Below are positions 48,549 through 60,900 of a stretch of DNA of 64,000 bases, in pieces. The notes beneath the pieces were generated by a model. It made no database searches. It was not told the origin of the DNA and saw only the letters and a program-made list of their open reading frames with translations. The stretch's first letter is position 1, and every line of letters starts with the position of its first letter. Origin of the DNA: Alisma plantago-aquatica. Lineage: Eukaryota > Streptophyta > Magnoliopsida > Alismatales > Alismataceae. The position numbers and the translations under genes are program-made. Where the stretch lies: assembly GCA_963693085.1 (NCBI GenBank), contig OY856409.1:518220303-518284302 (forward strand), written 5' to 3'.

Positions 48549-50936
48549 ATTTCCCCCTTTTTGAAGATGACAAAACATTTCAAAAATATAAATCAAGGCA
48601 ATATAAATCATATGAGTTTCATACCTAAAGTTTACCTTTTACAGCCATTCTTTTATTTGCAAGTATGTACTGGCCGAGAGATTATGAAACTCATTTTACT
48701 TTATGTTATTGATTTCATATTATTTCTCCCCCTTTGTCATTTCAAAAAGATAACCAAGCTAAACATTAATTATGACTTTTATTTCTCCCCCTTAATTTGA
48801 TAATTTAATACTTAATGCAAACCACTTACTTTTATGTCAAATTTAGCCACAATTTATTTCTCAATCATTTGCAAAGGATGTTAAGCCTGGAAATGATATG
48901 ATATCCTTTTATATTCATGGCATATGTGTTTTGATTTCTCATCCATTTTACAAGGGATGTTAAGCCCTAAAAATGACATGAGAATCCTTTAAGCTCATGA
49001 CTATATTTAATAGTTTCTCAACCATTTACAAGGGATGTTAAGCCCTAAAATGATATGAGATTCTTTTAAGCTTATAGTAGAATTAATGAATGTATCTCTA
49101 ACTAAATGCATGAGATGTTAAGCCCTAATTTGTTTCGAGAATTTCATTAAGGGCAAGATATGCATTATATTCATAAATATTGTAGACTCCTTTATTTTCA
49201 TAACTAAGATTACTTTAAAGATACTAAGGTCATAACTAGTTTCAAATTTTATTTATGATGTTTACACAGTTTTGTGAGCTCCTTCTTAATCTTATAGTCA
49301 AGATAGTTTTTGTGAACTCCCCCTTAATCTTATAATCAAGATAATTTAAGGATTCTAAGGTCACAATAAGCATTAGATCATAATAAGTTAAACTTTATGA
49401 GAGCTACGCACTAAAATCTTGTTTTAATATACTAAGATTGAGTGCAAAGAAGTGATTTACAATTAAGCATTTTGTCAAGCTTATTTTAGGTCGACCTTGA
49501 CTTCGACATGGGCTCCCCTCGGTCAAACTTTATTTCAACCAAGAGGCATTTCCTGCAGCTTTATAGTTTAAGTACTCTCAATAAACAACTTGATTGAATA
49601 TAAAGCCTTTATGTAACAGGTGGATACCAATTTGAAAGAATTTATATCAAATTGAAAGATTATAGCTTAATTCATGTAAGCAATATTTGATTTTGAAATG
49701 GTGTCTTGCTCTTGATTTGATTAGAATAGTCTTTATATAGAATATTGAAATAATTTTATTCTAAGTAAGACCTCTTATTCCACTAATGCAAGAAATATAT
49801 GAAGTTTTCTCAAGGCAACATGATTCATAATTTTCAGATTGGCCAAGAAATACTTTTAAGAAAACCATGTATAAGATCATAGCAATTGAAAATGAACTTG
49901 CAATATATGCTATATTTGTGTTGAAGCATGTCCAATTGCAGTAAGAGTATATATTTCCAATCTTGCATCACAAAGATAATATCCTTTTCAATAAGCTAAG
50001 CCCAAGATAATTATTAAATTAATATGTCAAGATGAATTTGTGCCATTGAGTTTTACTTTTATGCAAAATGGCATTTTCAATTATAACATCATCTTTATAT
50101 GTAAAGAGTTGAATCACTATGATCATTTTGAAAATAATATCCATTCATGGTTTATATAGATCAAAGATTAGTTTAGGCAAACCAAGTGAAAGATGAAACA
50201 CAATGATCATGGTGAAACATTAAAGGCATATACATAATTACTATGATCATGATCATTTAAAGGCAAATTTCAAGACACATGATTTCTATATAGATAAACT
50301 AAGGAATACTTAGGACAAACCATGTGGATTATTATAAAATAGTAATTTCCTTGATTAAATTAACATGGTTCATAATTTATATTTTAAGCCAAACCATATA
50401 GGAGATGAACCAATATAATATCATGAGAAGCAAATCCGTGATTTGAGTAAAATCAATCTTTTCTTCTTAGATACAATTTAATCATGAAAAGTATAAAGTT
50501 TTGATGCTCATATGTTCTTCCTTTTAATTATGATCATTCAAATATGCTGTATATAAAGTTCATTACATGCTTAAGTTAATTGTAATTGAAGTATCTTTGT
50601 TTTTACTGAATAATTCTGTCAGAATTTCCCTCGGTCGACAACTTTCTCGACCGAGTGAGGTTCAGTCGAAATATTTGTCGATCGCCCATTTATCAGGTTT
50701 TTGCAGACTTAAGATAGTAACTCTATCGGTCGATTAATTTCTCGACCGACATTGTCTCGGTCGACAACTTTCTCGACCGAGATTGTTTCTGTATTGTTTT
50801 TCAATAGTTTCTTTCAAGTAAAAACATAGATCATTTTACAAAATTATACAAGTTAATGCTCAATTTAGTTGACATAAGACATTTGAATATCAAAGTAACG
50901 TTTTAGGTCAAATCGCAACTAATCAAATTAAAATCT
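48549..50936 (-). mobile_element. Unit 4, 3' non-coding internal region
   Basis: Matches 22534-24942, with the four ~78-bp repeats (about 48877-49130). Three well-kept dyads are at 50630-50655, 50726-50749 and 50755-50782, the last with 10-bp arms and all with 8-base loops. No pol motif was seen. Confidence 0.8.
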
Positions 50937-52648
50937 CTAAGTTTTAGGAACCCAAACTAGATCAACATCCTTTTTCTTGTATGGGCAAGAGAATGAATAA
51001 TGTCCAAGACGTAAACAATAATGACAACATATAGAATCAATTTCATATCTCTTCTTAGCTGGATTGACTTTAGGCACATACATAACTTTAGTCTTGGGCA
51101 CTTGTGTCCTTCTCATTCTAGGTTTTTGAAAAGATTTACCTTTGGGCTTATAACCTAGTCCTCTTATTCCAATCTGACCAGAAGAATCTTGTAGAATTTT
51201 ATCAAGAATATCATTGTTTCTCAAGCTACTAATTTCTCTTTGTAATTTAGCAATTTCATCCATTTTCTTTTTGATATCTAACTTTGTTTGATCTATATTA
51301 GATGATAAAGCATCTATTTCCTTGACAATAGCATCATAATCTAGAAGATTACATAGGATAGGTTGGGTCTAAAAATTATGCAGTTTTGCAAGCAAATCAA
51401 CCTTTTCTTGAGAAAGATCATGATTTGTTTCTAAAGTAAGCAACTTCATATTGCAATCATTTAAAGATTATTTCTAGGAAAAGATTTCAGAAACAATATT
51501 GTCCTTTTCAAAAGAAATTTAATTTAGCATACAAATCCTCATTAATTTTAGTAGCTTTCTTTATTTTCTTTTTGCAATCAACATATTACTCATCTGTATC
51601 TTAAAGACTAGCAATTATATCTTCTTTTGGCAAATCAAAAGGCTTACCTCTTCTTCTTCTTCATTTATTGTAGCAATAAGGCACTCTACTTCTTTTTCTC
51701 CATCTTTGCTATCATCACTTGAATCATCCCATGGAGCTTTATATGATCTTTATTTCTTCTTGTGAGATGATTTCTTCCCCTTCTTAAGTTTGGGACAATC
51801 ACCTTTTAAGTATCCCTTTTTGCCACATTCAAAGCACCTGGAGGAAGAAACACTAGGAATTTTGTTAGTTTAAAACTTCTATACTGCTTACCATTTACAA
51901 TGAGTGTTTCTTCTTCACTATCTTCTTCGCTTGTGTCATGACTATTCTTGGTTGATGCTTTGAATGCAATGACCTTTATTTTCTCCTTTTTGTGTTCAAC
52001 CTCCAATCTTTATTCTTGTTCAAGGGTAGCTTCATGAGCCTCCAAGTTGCCAATGAGTTGCTCCATCTTTAATGTAGTGAGATCATTGGCTTCTTCAATG
52101 GTCGTCACCTTTGGTTTGTACTTTGGAGGCAAGCACCTAAGAATCTTTGATACTTGATCCTCTTCACTAATGGCTTTACCTAATGCATTCAACCCATTAA
52201 CAATAGAAGAAAACTTTACATACATTTCACTAATAGACTCATATGGTTCCATACGAAACTGTTCAAACTTTTGTTTAAACATACTAATTTTAGAATTCTT
52301 TACTTGAACAGTTCCTTCATAAGTAATAGAGAGTCTATGCCATATTTCATATGAAGTTTCACAATTTGATATTCTATTAAACTCACCTATGGAGATTGAA
52401 CAATAAAGGATACTTATAGCTTTTGCATTTAATTGGGATATCTTTACCGTATTAGCATCCCATGTAGTATACTCCATTTCAGGAAGAGTGTAGGCATTTG
52501 AGACCATTCTCCATAGATCCCAGCTTATCCCTTAAAAGTAGAATTGCATCCTCCTCTTCCAATAGGTGTAGTTGGTGCCATCAAATGGTGGAGACTGAGG
52601 TACGAGTGTTCCTTCCAAGTTGAGGTTGTTTAGTACCCCATCATCCAT
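50937..52648 (-). pseudogene. Unit 4 gag, broken
   Basis: ATG at 52648 gives MDDGVLNN (Gly to Asp compared with the other units). A stop (F-stop-G, about 52533) is at the same codon as in unit 2. The capsid part 52010-52507 is open, then a stop follows LEQE (about 52008). A one-base deletion near 51870 shifts the frame before knuckle 1, whose His is Tyr (CFECGKKGYLKGDC). The shared stop is at about 51368. The C-terminal part (50937-51263) has the only intact second knuckle of the array (CHYCLRLGHYSFSC) and ends WVPKT. Confidence 0.85.
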
Positions 52649-52697
52649 TTTCTTCAAGACTCAATTAGAGCTCCTTGAAGCCTGCACTGATGCCAAA

Positions 52698-54217
52698 TGA
52701 AAAACCACTAGAGGGGGTTGAATAGGGTTTTATGATGATTTTAAAATTAATTCAACCAAACAAACAATCACAAGAATGTTGGAGAAGGAGACACTGCATT
52801 TAGAGTGGTTCCACCCTTAGCAAATACTAAGGGAGTCAGTTCACTACCCAATTGTTTCCAATTGGGATTTTGAAAGCACTTGTATTTTATTACCTCACAA
52901 TAAGATACAAATACCTTCACCCTTAGGATAGCCTTCACCTAGAAGTAGTCTCACCAACCATGAAGCAGCCTTCCTTGAAGTAACTCCAAGCTCCCCCTTG
53001 AAGTAGCCTTCCTCTTGAAGTAGCTTCCCATTGAGAAAACCTTCTTAAAGTAATCCTAAGTCCGCCGAGCTACCTTCACCACCGAAGAAGCTCCAACAAC
53101 CTCCTTTTCACAGCCTCCAACCTAGGAGTAGCAAAGGAGAACCAAATCAATTAAAAAGAATAAGAAAGAAGTAGGAAAGTACAACTTTACCAATGTAGCA
53201 CAAAGCTTGAATCCTATATCAAGCGTTTGATCTCCTAACCAAAGTAGATTGAGGTGAATGTATAGTGGATAGGAGATATCAGCCTATAAGACACGAATTC
53301 ACATCTTGTGGAAATTTTTTGCAAGTGAAATCTTTACTAATGGCTTTCTACAATGTGATCTCAAGTGAATTGTATATGCAAGTTGTGTACTCAAGTGAGT
53401 TTAGGTGTCCTAAGGCATGTCCTATTTATAGGAATGGCCTACTAGTACTTAGGGACGTTCTAGACACTTTATATGGGGTTCTTAGTGCTTAACTAGCTGT
53501 TAGGTATCCACTAATTGAATTAGTAACAGCTAGTTAATTACTTCTAAAAAGTGTATAAAGACACCTTCTCGGTCGAGAAGTTTTCGACCGAGTGTCTATC
53601 GATCGAGGAAATTGTCGACTGAGGGTGAGTCTGGAGCAACGTTCAACTCAACTCCCAACCACTTTTTCCACTAACTCTAACGGTTATATAACTAAGTCTA
53701 ACGGCTATAGAACCTGCTCGAGACACTGTCTCGGTTAAAGTAAAGTTCGACTGAGCCTTTCTCTGTGATTGCTTTTAGTAGGTTATGCAAAGATGTTCGT
53801 TCTTTAGACTTGGCAGTTTCTCGGTAGAAAAAATGTTTGACCGAGAGTATCTCGGTCGAGAAGTGTGTCGACCGAGACAAACTCTGTTTCAAAACTTTAA
53901 CTCATATGCTAAGTGTAAGAAATGAATTTGCAGTTGTAATATTCACTTAGGGATGACTTCTCTAAGTGTTGTGTGTGGATGGGGAAGATCTAAATGCTTG
54001 ATTTACATGATATCTTAATACTTGTACATTATATATTTGTACATGTTTACATTTGATTACAATCATGAAAATAAAGCAATTTTAGCATGTAGATCTTCCA
54101 AAACTTTGTCATCTGCTTTGTTCCTGAAATACTCAAGTAGCACATTAGACCAACAAGAATGAAATGTTTGTCATCATCAAAACAAAGGAATTTTAGTAAT
54201 GTCCAATTTAGCCAACA
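52698..54217 (-). repeat. LTR e (outer 5' LTR of the array, 1520 bp)
   Basis: The minus strand begins TGTTGGCTAAATTGG at 54217 and ends GGTTTTTCA at 52698. The adjacent primer site has a change (TGGCATCAGTGC). A perfect dyad is at 53851-53876, with others at about 53568-53592, 53594-53620, 53728-53753 and 53819-53843 in varied decay. The ~11-bp deletion is shared with LTR d. TATA is at 53421-53432. Confidence 0.9.
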
Positions 54218-54222
54218 GTGGA
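54218..54222. other. Right target-site duplication (GTGGA) of the array
   Basis: It matches 21029-21033 and directly follows the terminal CCAACA of LTR e. Confidence 0.85.
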
Positions 54223-54640
54223 GGTTGGTCCTAGTTTGGAGGTAGGTGGTGTATGTGTGAAGGAATCCTAGAGGAAGATGATATTTGCAAGACTTCCTCT
54301 TGGGATTAAGTGGAGTGTATTTATAGGGTTAGAAGTCTAGTGTTGTCCCTACACACTTAGGTCCGAAATGGGAAATTTTTGTACAATGGATTACAGGCTT
54401 GAGACTTTTACATGCACTCCCAGGCTTTATGGCACTAGTTATATGAGATGTAGGTACATCCATGCTCTGTAATTAGTCTCTTTGTGTGATCAATGTGAAA
54501 GAGATCATCTTGTTATATTTTTGTAAACATGATTGTGGAAAGTTGGCATATAAGTACATGGTATGTTGTTACCTATCTAATGATGATGATGTTTGAAAAT
54601 TTTGATTCACTGTTGTAAACTGCATATGTAATAATGGAAC
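54223..54640. other. Unidentified right flank of the array
   Basis: No coding signal. On the minus strand CCTATAAATACACTCC (about 54314-54329) looks like a plant TATA box followed by a leader-like sequence, so this could be part of a promoter or LTR that the array interrupted. Its left continuation would be the sequence ending at 21028, where I see nothing to confirm it. Confidence 0.35.
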
Positions 54641-56460
54641 TATTTCAAATAACTGGAAGGCCTTGTTGAAATATATCTCTAAGAAAAATTTAAAATTTTT
54701 TATGGTGCCTTTTTGTGTGGTTTAATTATGCATTGATGATGATAGTTGGCAATAAATTGGGATTTGTTTTGAGTAATGTTGATCTATGGGTAGTGGGACA
54801 TCAGAATGATGTATGATTATTGTATGCTTCATCCTTTAAGAAAATCCTTCTTTATCTATAACCCCATTTAAATTAGTTTTGAGTTTGGTGCTGAGAGTTT
54901 TGGCTTATATGATGCATTAATAATTAGAGTGATACATACAAAATGGCTTACAGAGGAGGAATTATCAAGTTTTTTTATGAGTGTTGTGAACGTCTAGTTT
55001 AGAATGCCAATTTTATGCAAAATGTCATCATGATAGTAGATATAGGAGAATATGTCAAAGTTTTTAATGATGTTCCATTGATGATGGCATAAGTCTAGGT
55101 TGAATCCATTGGGTCCAAGGGATTTTTCAGCTCCTAGATTTATCATAGAATTTTTTATTTTATCTTTGAGAAATGGTATGGTTAGGAAAGGGGATTGTAA
55201 TCTTTTCTGGAAAGAGATATCCCAATTGATGTCAAAGAGAATGGAGTATGTAAGCCCATGGTTGAAGAGTTTTTTTTGAAGAAATGACCAAATCATTCAA
55301 TAATGAGTTATTTATTTGAGATAATCACATTGTTGATCTTAATATTATCAATGTCGGATAGGTGATTTTTGTTGTTGCAAATCTTGTGAAAAAATTTGAT
55401 ATTTTTATCCCTCTTTATTTGATTGGACTTTGGCTTGTTGTTTCCACATAGTGTCAATTTTAAATTTTGTAGACTCTATCATCTTGTAGACAAGAATATG
55501 GGAGGGGTAAGTGTGGGGAAGTATCAGTTGAAATGAGTTTATCATTTTTTATTTACTTTATACTTTTTGTGTATGATTCTAAATTTATTCCATATGATGA
55601 GCTTGTGTCTGATATTTTTTAGGTTATTCTGTATGTAGAATTCTTGTTCACCATCAAAGGGATAGTTCTACCAATGATCAGGGATAAATTTGTCAAAATC
55701 CACGTCTAAAGTCCACAATCTTTCAAAGTAGAAAGGTATAGGTCCCCAGATCTCATATATCATGTAAACGATAATGAGGAAGTGGTCAGAAAGGGGCGAT
55801 TGGTGTCTCTAACTGATGATAGTGGGAAAGTGGTATTCGATAACTGCAAAAATAGGAATTTACTAAACCTAGTCCTTTGGTTTCCACATTTCAAAGTGTA
55901 TTCAATGTTTGTGATTGATAGATCAATCAACTTATATTTCTAAAAGAAGTTGTCAAACTTATTGTTCTTTTGTTATGTTGTTGTTGGGGGGACAACAATG
56001 AAGAGTTATGCTCTGATGCATCTTTGGTAAAATTGAAATCTACTCTAATGATCTAGGGTGAAGTGGATTAAAGGTTGGATAAAGCTTCAAGTTCTATAAT
56101 GAATAGTGTTTTATTTTGGCTAGGCTCATTGTATACAATAGTGAAAGTCCAAGCATTATAGTCTTTTTTTTCAGAGTGATGGATATACAATGGCTACCCA
56201 TAGAGTGGTGAATACATTGGTAAGTATTTGGGTTCCATCCTACAAGAAGACCACCATAAGGTCCATTAGATGGAGTTTGGATGTAGTTCGTGATATAGTA
56301 CCCCCAATGGTGTAGATGTGAAATATGGTAAGGTTGGTCTTAGAATTTTATAAGGCAATGGGGTGAATGTTATATAGATGGATAAAGCTTCAGATTTTGT
56401 CATCCATCAATATTCTCCATCCTCCTGACATTGCAAGAATCAATAAGCATGGTGAAGGTA
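54640..56460 (-). pseudogene. LINE (L1-type) ORF2 relic: endonuclease and N-terminal RT
   Basis: On the minus strand the endonuclease region reads SNGPYGGLLVGWNPNT (about 56225-56275), AWTFTIVYNEPSQNK (about 56110-56155), RVDFNFTKDASE (about 56010-56045) and YKLIDLSITN (about 55912-55943). The typical linker GPIPFYFERLW...DFDKFIPDHW follows (about 55665-55745), then EGDKNIKFFHKIC (about 55375-55415). The start of RT is LGAEKSLGPNGFN (about 55095-55135, family consensus around GPDGF), with a weaker AKTLSTKLKTNL further on (about 54870). Frames shift repeatedly. The catalytic part of RT is missing, so the copy is 3'-truncated or interrupted near 54640. Confidence 0.8.
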
Positions 56461-57950
56461 GAGAGAACTATGAAAAGAGGAGTTTCAAAGTTTTATTTAA
56501 GATAGTTTTTTTAGGCTAAAGAAGTGGGATGTCCGAAAAGGCCCGTATCATATTCATTCCTATTCATGGGGATTCCGTAAATATTCCATTCCAAAAATAG
56601 AAAAATTGGGACTTTTTCAGGGGCTTGCTTAAAAAAGATGAAAAAGTAAGAACTCATCGAGACCTTACCCCTCAAATAATACTAAAGGGGTAAGGCCCCA
56701 TCATCAAATGATACAAGTCAGTCCAGGTTGAGTTCTAACTTTGAGGGAGTGGTGTTAGTGTCTAATATGGAGTCAAGTAATACCCAGTAACTTAGAAAAA
56801 GTAGAGAATTCTGAAATACAATCCCATGACGCAATATTAGAGATATTATCAAGTGCATAACTAACTTTATCATCATTTCATTGTATAAAAGAGAGTGTGT
56901 TAATTATTTCATTTGTAGTGGAGAAATTTTTATTCTTCTATGAACCCATAGTGTGGATGGCAGCTTGGATTTGTTGCACCAAGGTTGTAGAGGCCATATT
57001 GGGATTGGATTTGAGGGGTATACTGTTGAGAGAGATAGTGTTTGTTTTTCCTAATTGAACCATAATCTCTATTTTGAGTAGATCAACCACATCTAGACCT
57101 CTTTATTTGGATATGTGAGGGTGATGGTAGGGTTTGTGTTCTGCATGTTGAATGGACCAATGACACACCTTGTTGTTGAGAGTGATTTGGTAAGGTAGAT
57201 ACTTCTTTTGTGCTTTTATGAGGAGGGGTGAAGTGATATGGTCACTTGTTAGATATTTAAATATTTTGGTTGCTTGGATGGTCCTTTTTGGTAGGTTCAG
57301 AGTGTGTGGGGGAGTGGTGAAGGTCTGTCTTTCCTAACCCAAATGTTCCCCTTATTTGGGATAGAAAACAAAGTGGCATCATGTATGGTACTCTTGTTCA
57401 TCACCATAGGTAAGTACTACGTAGTAGGGTGGTTGGAGAGGTTAGTGAAGATAGTTGGGATCTCATGTGGATCTTCCCCCTAGAGATTGATGGTGTAGAT
57501 AAGATACCATATCCTACTTTTGGGAGATATAGGTAGAGAAAACTCTTTTGTGACAAAAAAGAAGCAAATAACTTTGATATAGTTAGTGAGGTATATTGTA
57601 TCATAGTTGATATATTGTAAGGAGGCACCCACATCAGACACAATATTATAACAGACTTCCACATCCCAGAGATGAGGAGGTAGGTCAGATATGAAGACCC
57701 AATCTGATCATCCATTGAAGGATAGTTGATCTCTAAAGTCAATGGTCCACTAAGAAATGTGAGATAGAACAAAGCTTTCTCCACAAGGAATGATGATACT
57801 AAGGGTAGATAGTTGGTCAAGTTTGATGCCTTCTAGATGAGTGTAGAGAATTTGTGAAGAGGATAGAATCTTAGGTTTATGGACGGTGCATCTGATTGTT
57901 AGAAAGCCTAGAGATATCATGACATCAATGATCTTAAAATGGTTGTTTTC
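56461..57950 (-). pseudogene. Probable LINE ORF1 relic
   Basis: In one minus frame the stretch WVFISDLPPHLWDVEVCYNI (about 57630-57690), followed by VGASLQYINYDTIYLTNYIKV, resembles the DUF4283 region of plant LINE and Gag-like ORF1 proteins (W-LP-LWD...I...G). It lies upstream of the endonuclease relic on the same strand, as expected for ORF1. A less decayed stretch at 56520-56650 can be read KVPIFLF...NRNEYDTGLFG, perhaps the region after the zinc knuckle, but the cysteines are not visible. The open frames at 57401-57820 and 57480-57662 are parts of this relic in two frames. Confidence 0.45.
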
Positions 57951-60900
57951 AAGATTTTATTGGATATCAAGTAGGAGGTGACAATAAGTTAGGACCTAAA
58001 TTAGTCTTATCAAGTTGGCATGGAGGTCGCTTATGGTTTCTTTGCATTGTGTGAAGGTATGGTTTTCCATTCTAGAGGGTGGTGGGGGATGCCCATGGAG
58101 GTGAGGATGGTTTCAATAAATGAATGGATAAATCGGAGAAATGATAGTTGAGTGGAAGTTGTTTTATAATGGTTTTTTAGTGGGTGTGGGGTTATATCTC
58201 AGTTTCGTTTAGGTTAGGGATGAAGGGTGGCGAGGGAATATGTGCATGGAGGTTGGATTGGGATTGGTTGCATGGGGGTGGTAACATTGGGTTGTGTGCT
58301 TTGAGAGGTAGAGAACTTGGTTTCCTATGTAGGTATGGAATAAAGCATGTATAATTTTCTCAAGGAATAGGTTTTGTTGCTTTTTCATGGCTTGAATGAT
58401 GACATATTGCATGATCATTGATCATCTTTTGAAAAGTTAGAAATATGCAATTAGAGTGAGTGATCTTATGGTTATCTATTGTATTGTTAGTATGTTTGTT
58501 GTAATGTGATATTGAGGATATGGACATTGCATACAGAAACGTCCAAATTCTATGCATGCATAGACAAATTTAGGCTATTAATTGCTCTAGTACTTATGTC
58601 CAAAACCATTACATATAGGACATTTGTATGTAGATTGTTATTTGTATCTATTATTCTTTTTCACTAGAATCCAAGTTGAGACATGATATAATCAAGCAAA
58701 GTGTTTTACAGATAAAAAGTATTCTTATACTACAAAATATATGATATTGGAATTCAAATCAAGCTTGGTTTTTATATTTATTTACTTTTTTCTTATCCAG
58801 TGGAGGCATATATAGTTTGGATATCATGTTGCTTAACATATTTTTTATCCAATACAAGCACATCTAGTCAAGGTGAATAATGCTGTATTATTTTTGCCAC
58901 TATAAAGGAAACTAATATTGAGTATATGTATATTTTATTTCACATATAAGAAGACATTAATCATGGTTAGAGTGTACAAAAATGTGGTTCAGTTCAAATT
59001 TGCAGTGCAACTTCATAAATAGCGCCGAATATGAAAGAGTCCACCCATTTTAGTGATCGCTAGCTGTATGAAGTTCAGAAAGGCACATTTTTAATTCATA
59101 TTGAGTATCTTAGAGATTGACTTTTTGTTATGCATCGATCCATGTTTATACACAACATATTATATACTTTATTTCTTAATGAATATATATTCTCTTATGT
59201 AATATTATCATGTAGACAAGTAGAAGACATCTATGTTGAAACAATCATTACATGTATGGTACAAGACACTAAAAGTATGTGTTAATTTTATTGGGTTATA
59301 GCTTATGTATAAAATGATAGAATCTAATGAAATGTGCCCATCATTAGTTTGAGCTATATGTTTGTAATAACTCTACAAGGGTCAAGGTAAATGTCCTTCA
59401 TGTGTAATACACCTTCAATATTAATGCAATTTTTTTCTTCCAACAATGTTTCATATTCAACCAATATTATTAAAAAAATTATTAGAAGGTTACCATGCAT
59501 AAAGTACTTATTTTGCAACCAACCAAAAATTAAATGTGTCATGGTTCTATATTCTATCTATAAAGGCAAAACCTTAGATTCCATGATATTTTTTATTTAA
59601 TTCCGAACAAGTCTATATCAGTCACCTTGATTTGAAGCATCATGCCACCAAATAACTCTATGTTAGTAGTTATAGTATCTATATCGACATCTTTTCAATG
59701 TTGGTGTATAAGATGTAAGTTGGTTATATTAGGTGCTAATAGGTCATGTACAAGAACTTGTGTCATTTATGTCGAGACCTCATAGATGGCAGCTAAAGAG
59801 CATAACAAACAATGAAAATTAGACTGACACAATTGTACCAAAAATTGTAACTGAAGGAAAAAATCTAGAAAAGGCATACACTGACATTATTTTAGCTACA
59901 TTTGTTGATGTTGACATAGGATATTGGGCCAATACCAACACTTATTTGACTACCAGCACAAGACCATATTGGTGTAGTGATAAACAATATATTTTAATGA
60001 AAACTAGAGGATCTTACTTTTTTCTTGACAGACTATGACCAAAAAGTCAATATGTCCTTTAGGTGGGTAGATGGACAACACACTATATGAATCCTAATGT
60101 TTCCAAATCATATAGTCGATTTACTACAACTTGTGGTGTTTGTTAGATTTTTTGACTGGGTTGTATTTGTTGCAATTAGAGTGATGATGAGTACTATATT
60201 AAATAAAGATATAGCCTAAAATTATGTAGATAAGTAATGATGTGAACAAGATACTTTTTCAATATAATAAAACTATATGCAAGGTTAATATGAACATCAA
60301 CTTTAGTGTTTCATAGGGGAAAAAGTGGTGGATAGTATGGATGTTGACTGAGTATTGAGAAAACCCATACATATACATCATAACCTTATGGGTTTTTGAT
60401 GCCTTATAAAGAAGATAAAATAGAGACTAGCTTGGTTTTTGTTGGGTAGTGTAGGAATTGGAATGAAGAGAGAATATATGCCAAAAATGGCACCTATTGG
60501 AGTTTGTCAATCAGACACCAGCACAAAAAAAAGGAAGGGAAACTATCAATTTGAAAGGTGACTAAGAATTCATGAAGATGATACTTTAATATATTATCAT
60601 AGTAAAACTATCATTTTGTTCCATGTTTCATTATTTTATGAATATAACACACGTACATGTCTTTTAGCATGCTTATACATATACATAGCCTTGAAGGGCC
60701 CATTTTATTCTTGAGAATTACAAAACATCAACTTCTAAAATTGTGTAATGTAACTCATCTTCATTCATTAGAGGCCAAATACCATTTTCAGCCAAGTTTT
60801 CTCTAATCAAGCAACACTACAATACAACATGAATCGATTGGATTTATTTATTATACAAGTAAATGTTTAGAGCGTAGTAATTAATGTGTGATGTGAATAT

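Larger units (their letters stand above)
21034..54217 (-). mobile_element. Tandem array of family A copia units sharing LTRs
   Basis: Five LTRs (21034-22533, 26691-28252, 32347-33877, 47026-48548, 52698-54217) alternate with four internal regions of about 4.1 kb, all in minus orientation. At each inner LTR one side has the primer-site sequence (reverse complement of TTTGGTATCAGAGC) and the other the purine tract, so every inner LTR serves as 5' LTR of one unit and 3' LTR of the next. A single GTGGA duplication surrounds the block. The simplest reading is one insertion followed by repeated unequal crossing-over between LTRs. Each unit encodes only a Gag with SIRE-like features and has no recognisable pol. 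Confidence 0.9.

Noticed and set aside
56530..56650. Better-preserved, seemingly plastid-like stretch (GGGATGTCCGAAAAGGCCCG...)
   Set aside because: I could not tie it to any plastid gene. In the minus frame it fits the neighbourhood of LINE ORF1 at least as well. A plastid origin would need a database search.
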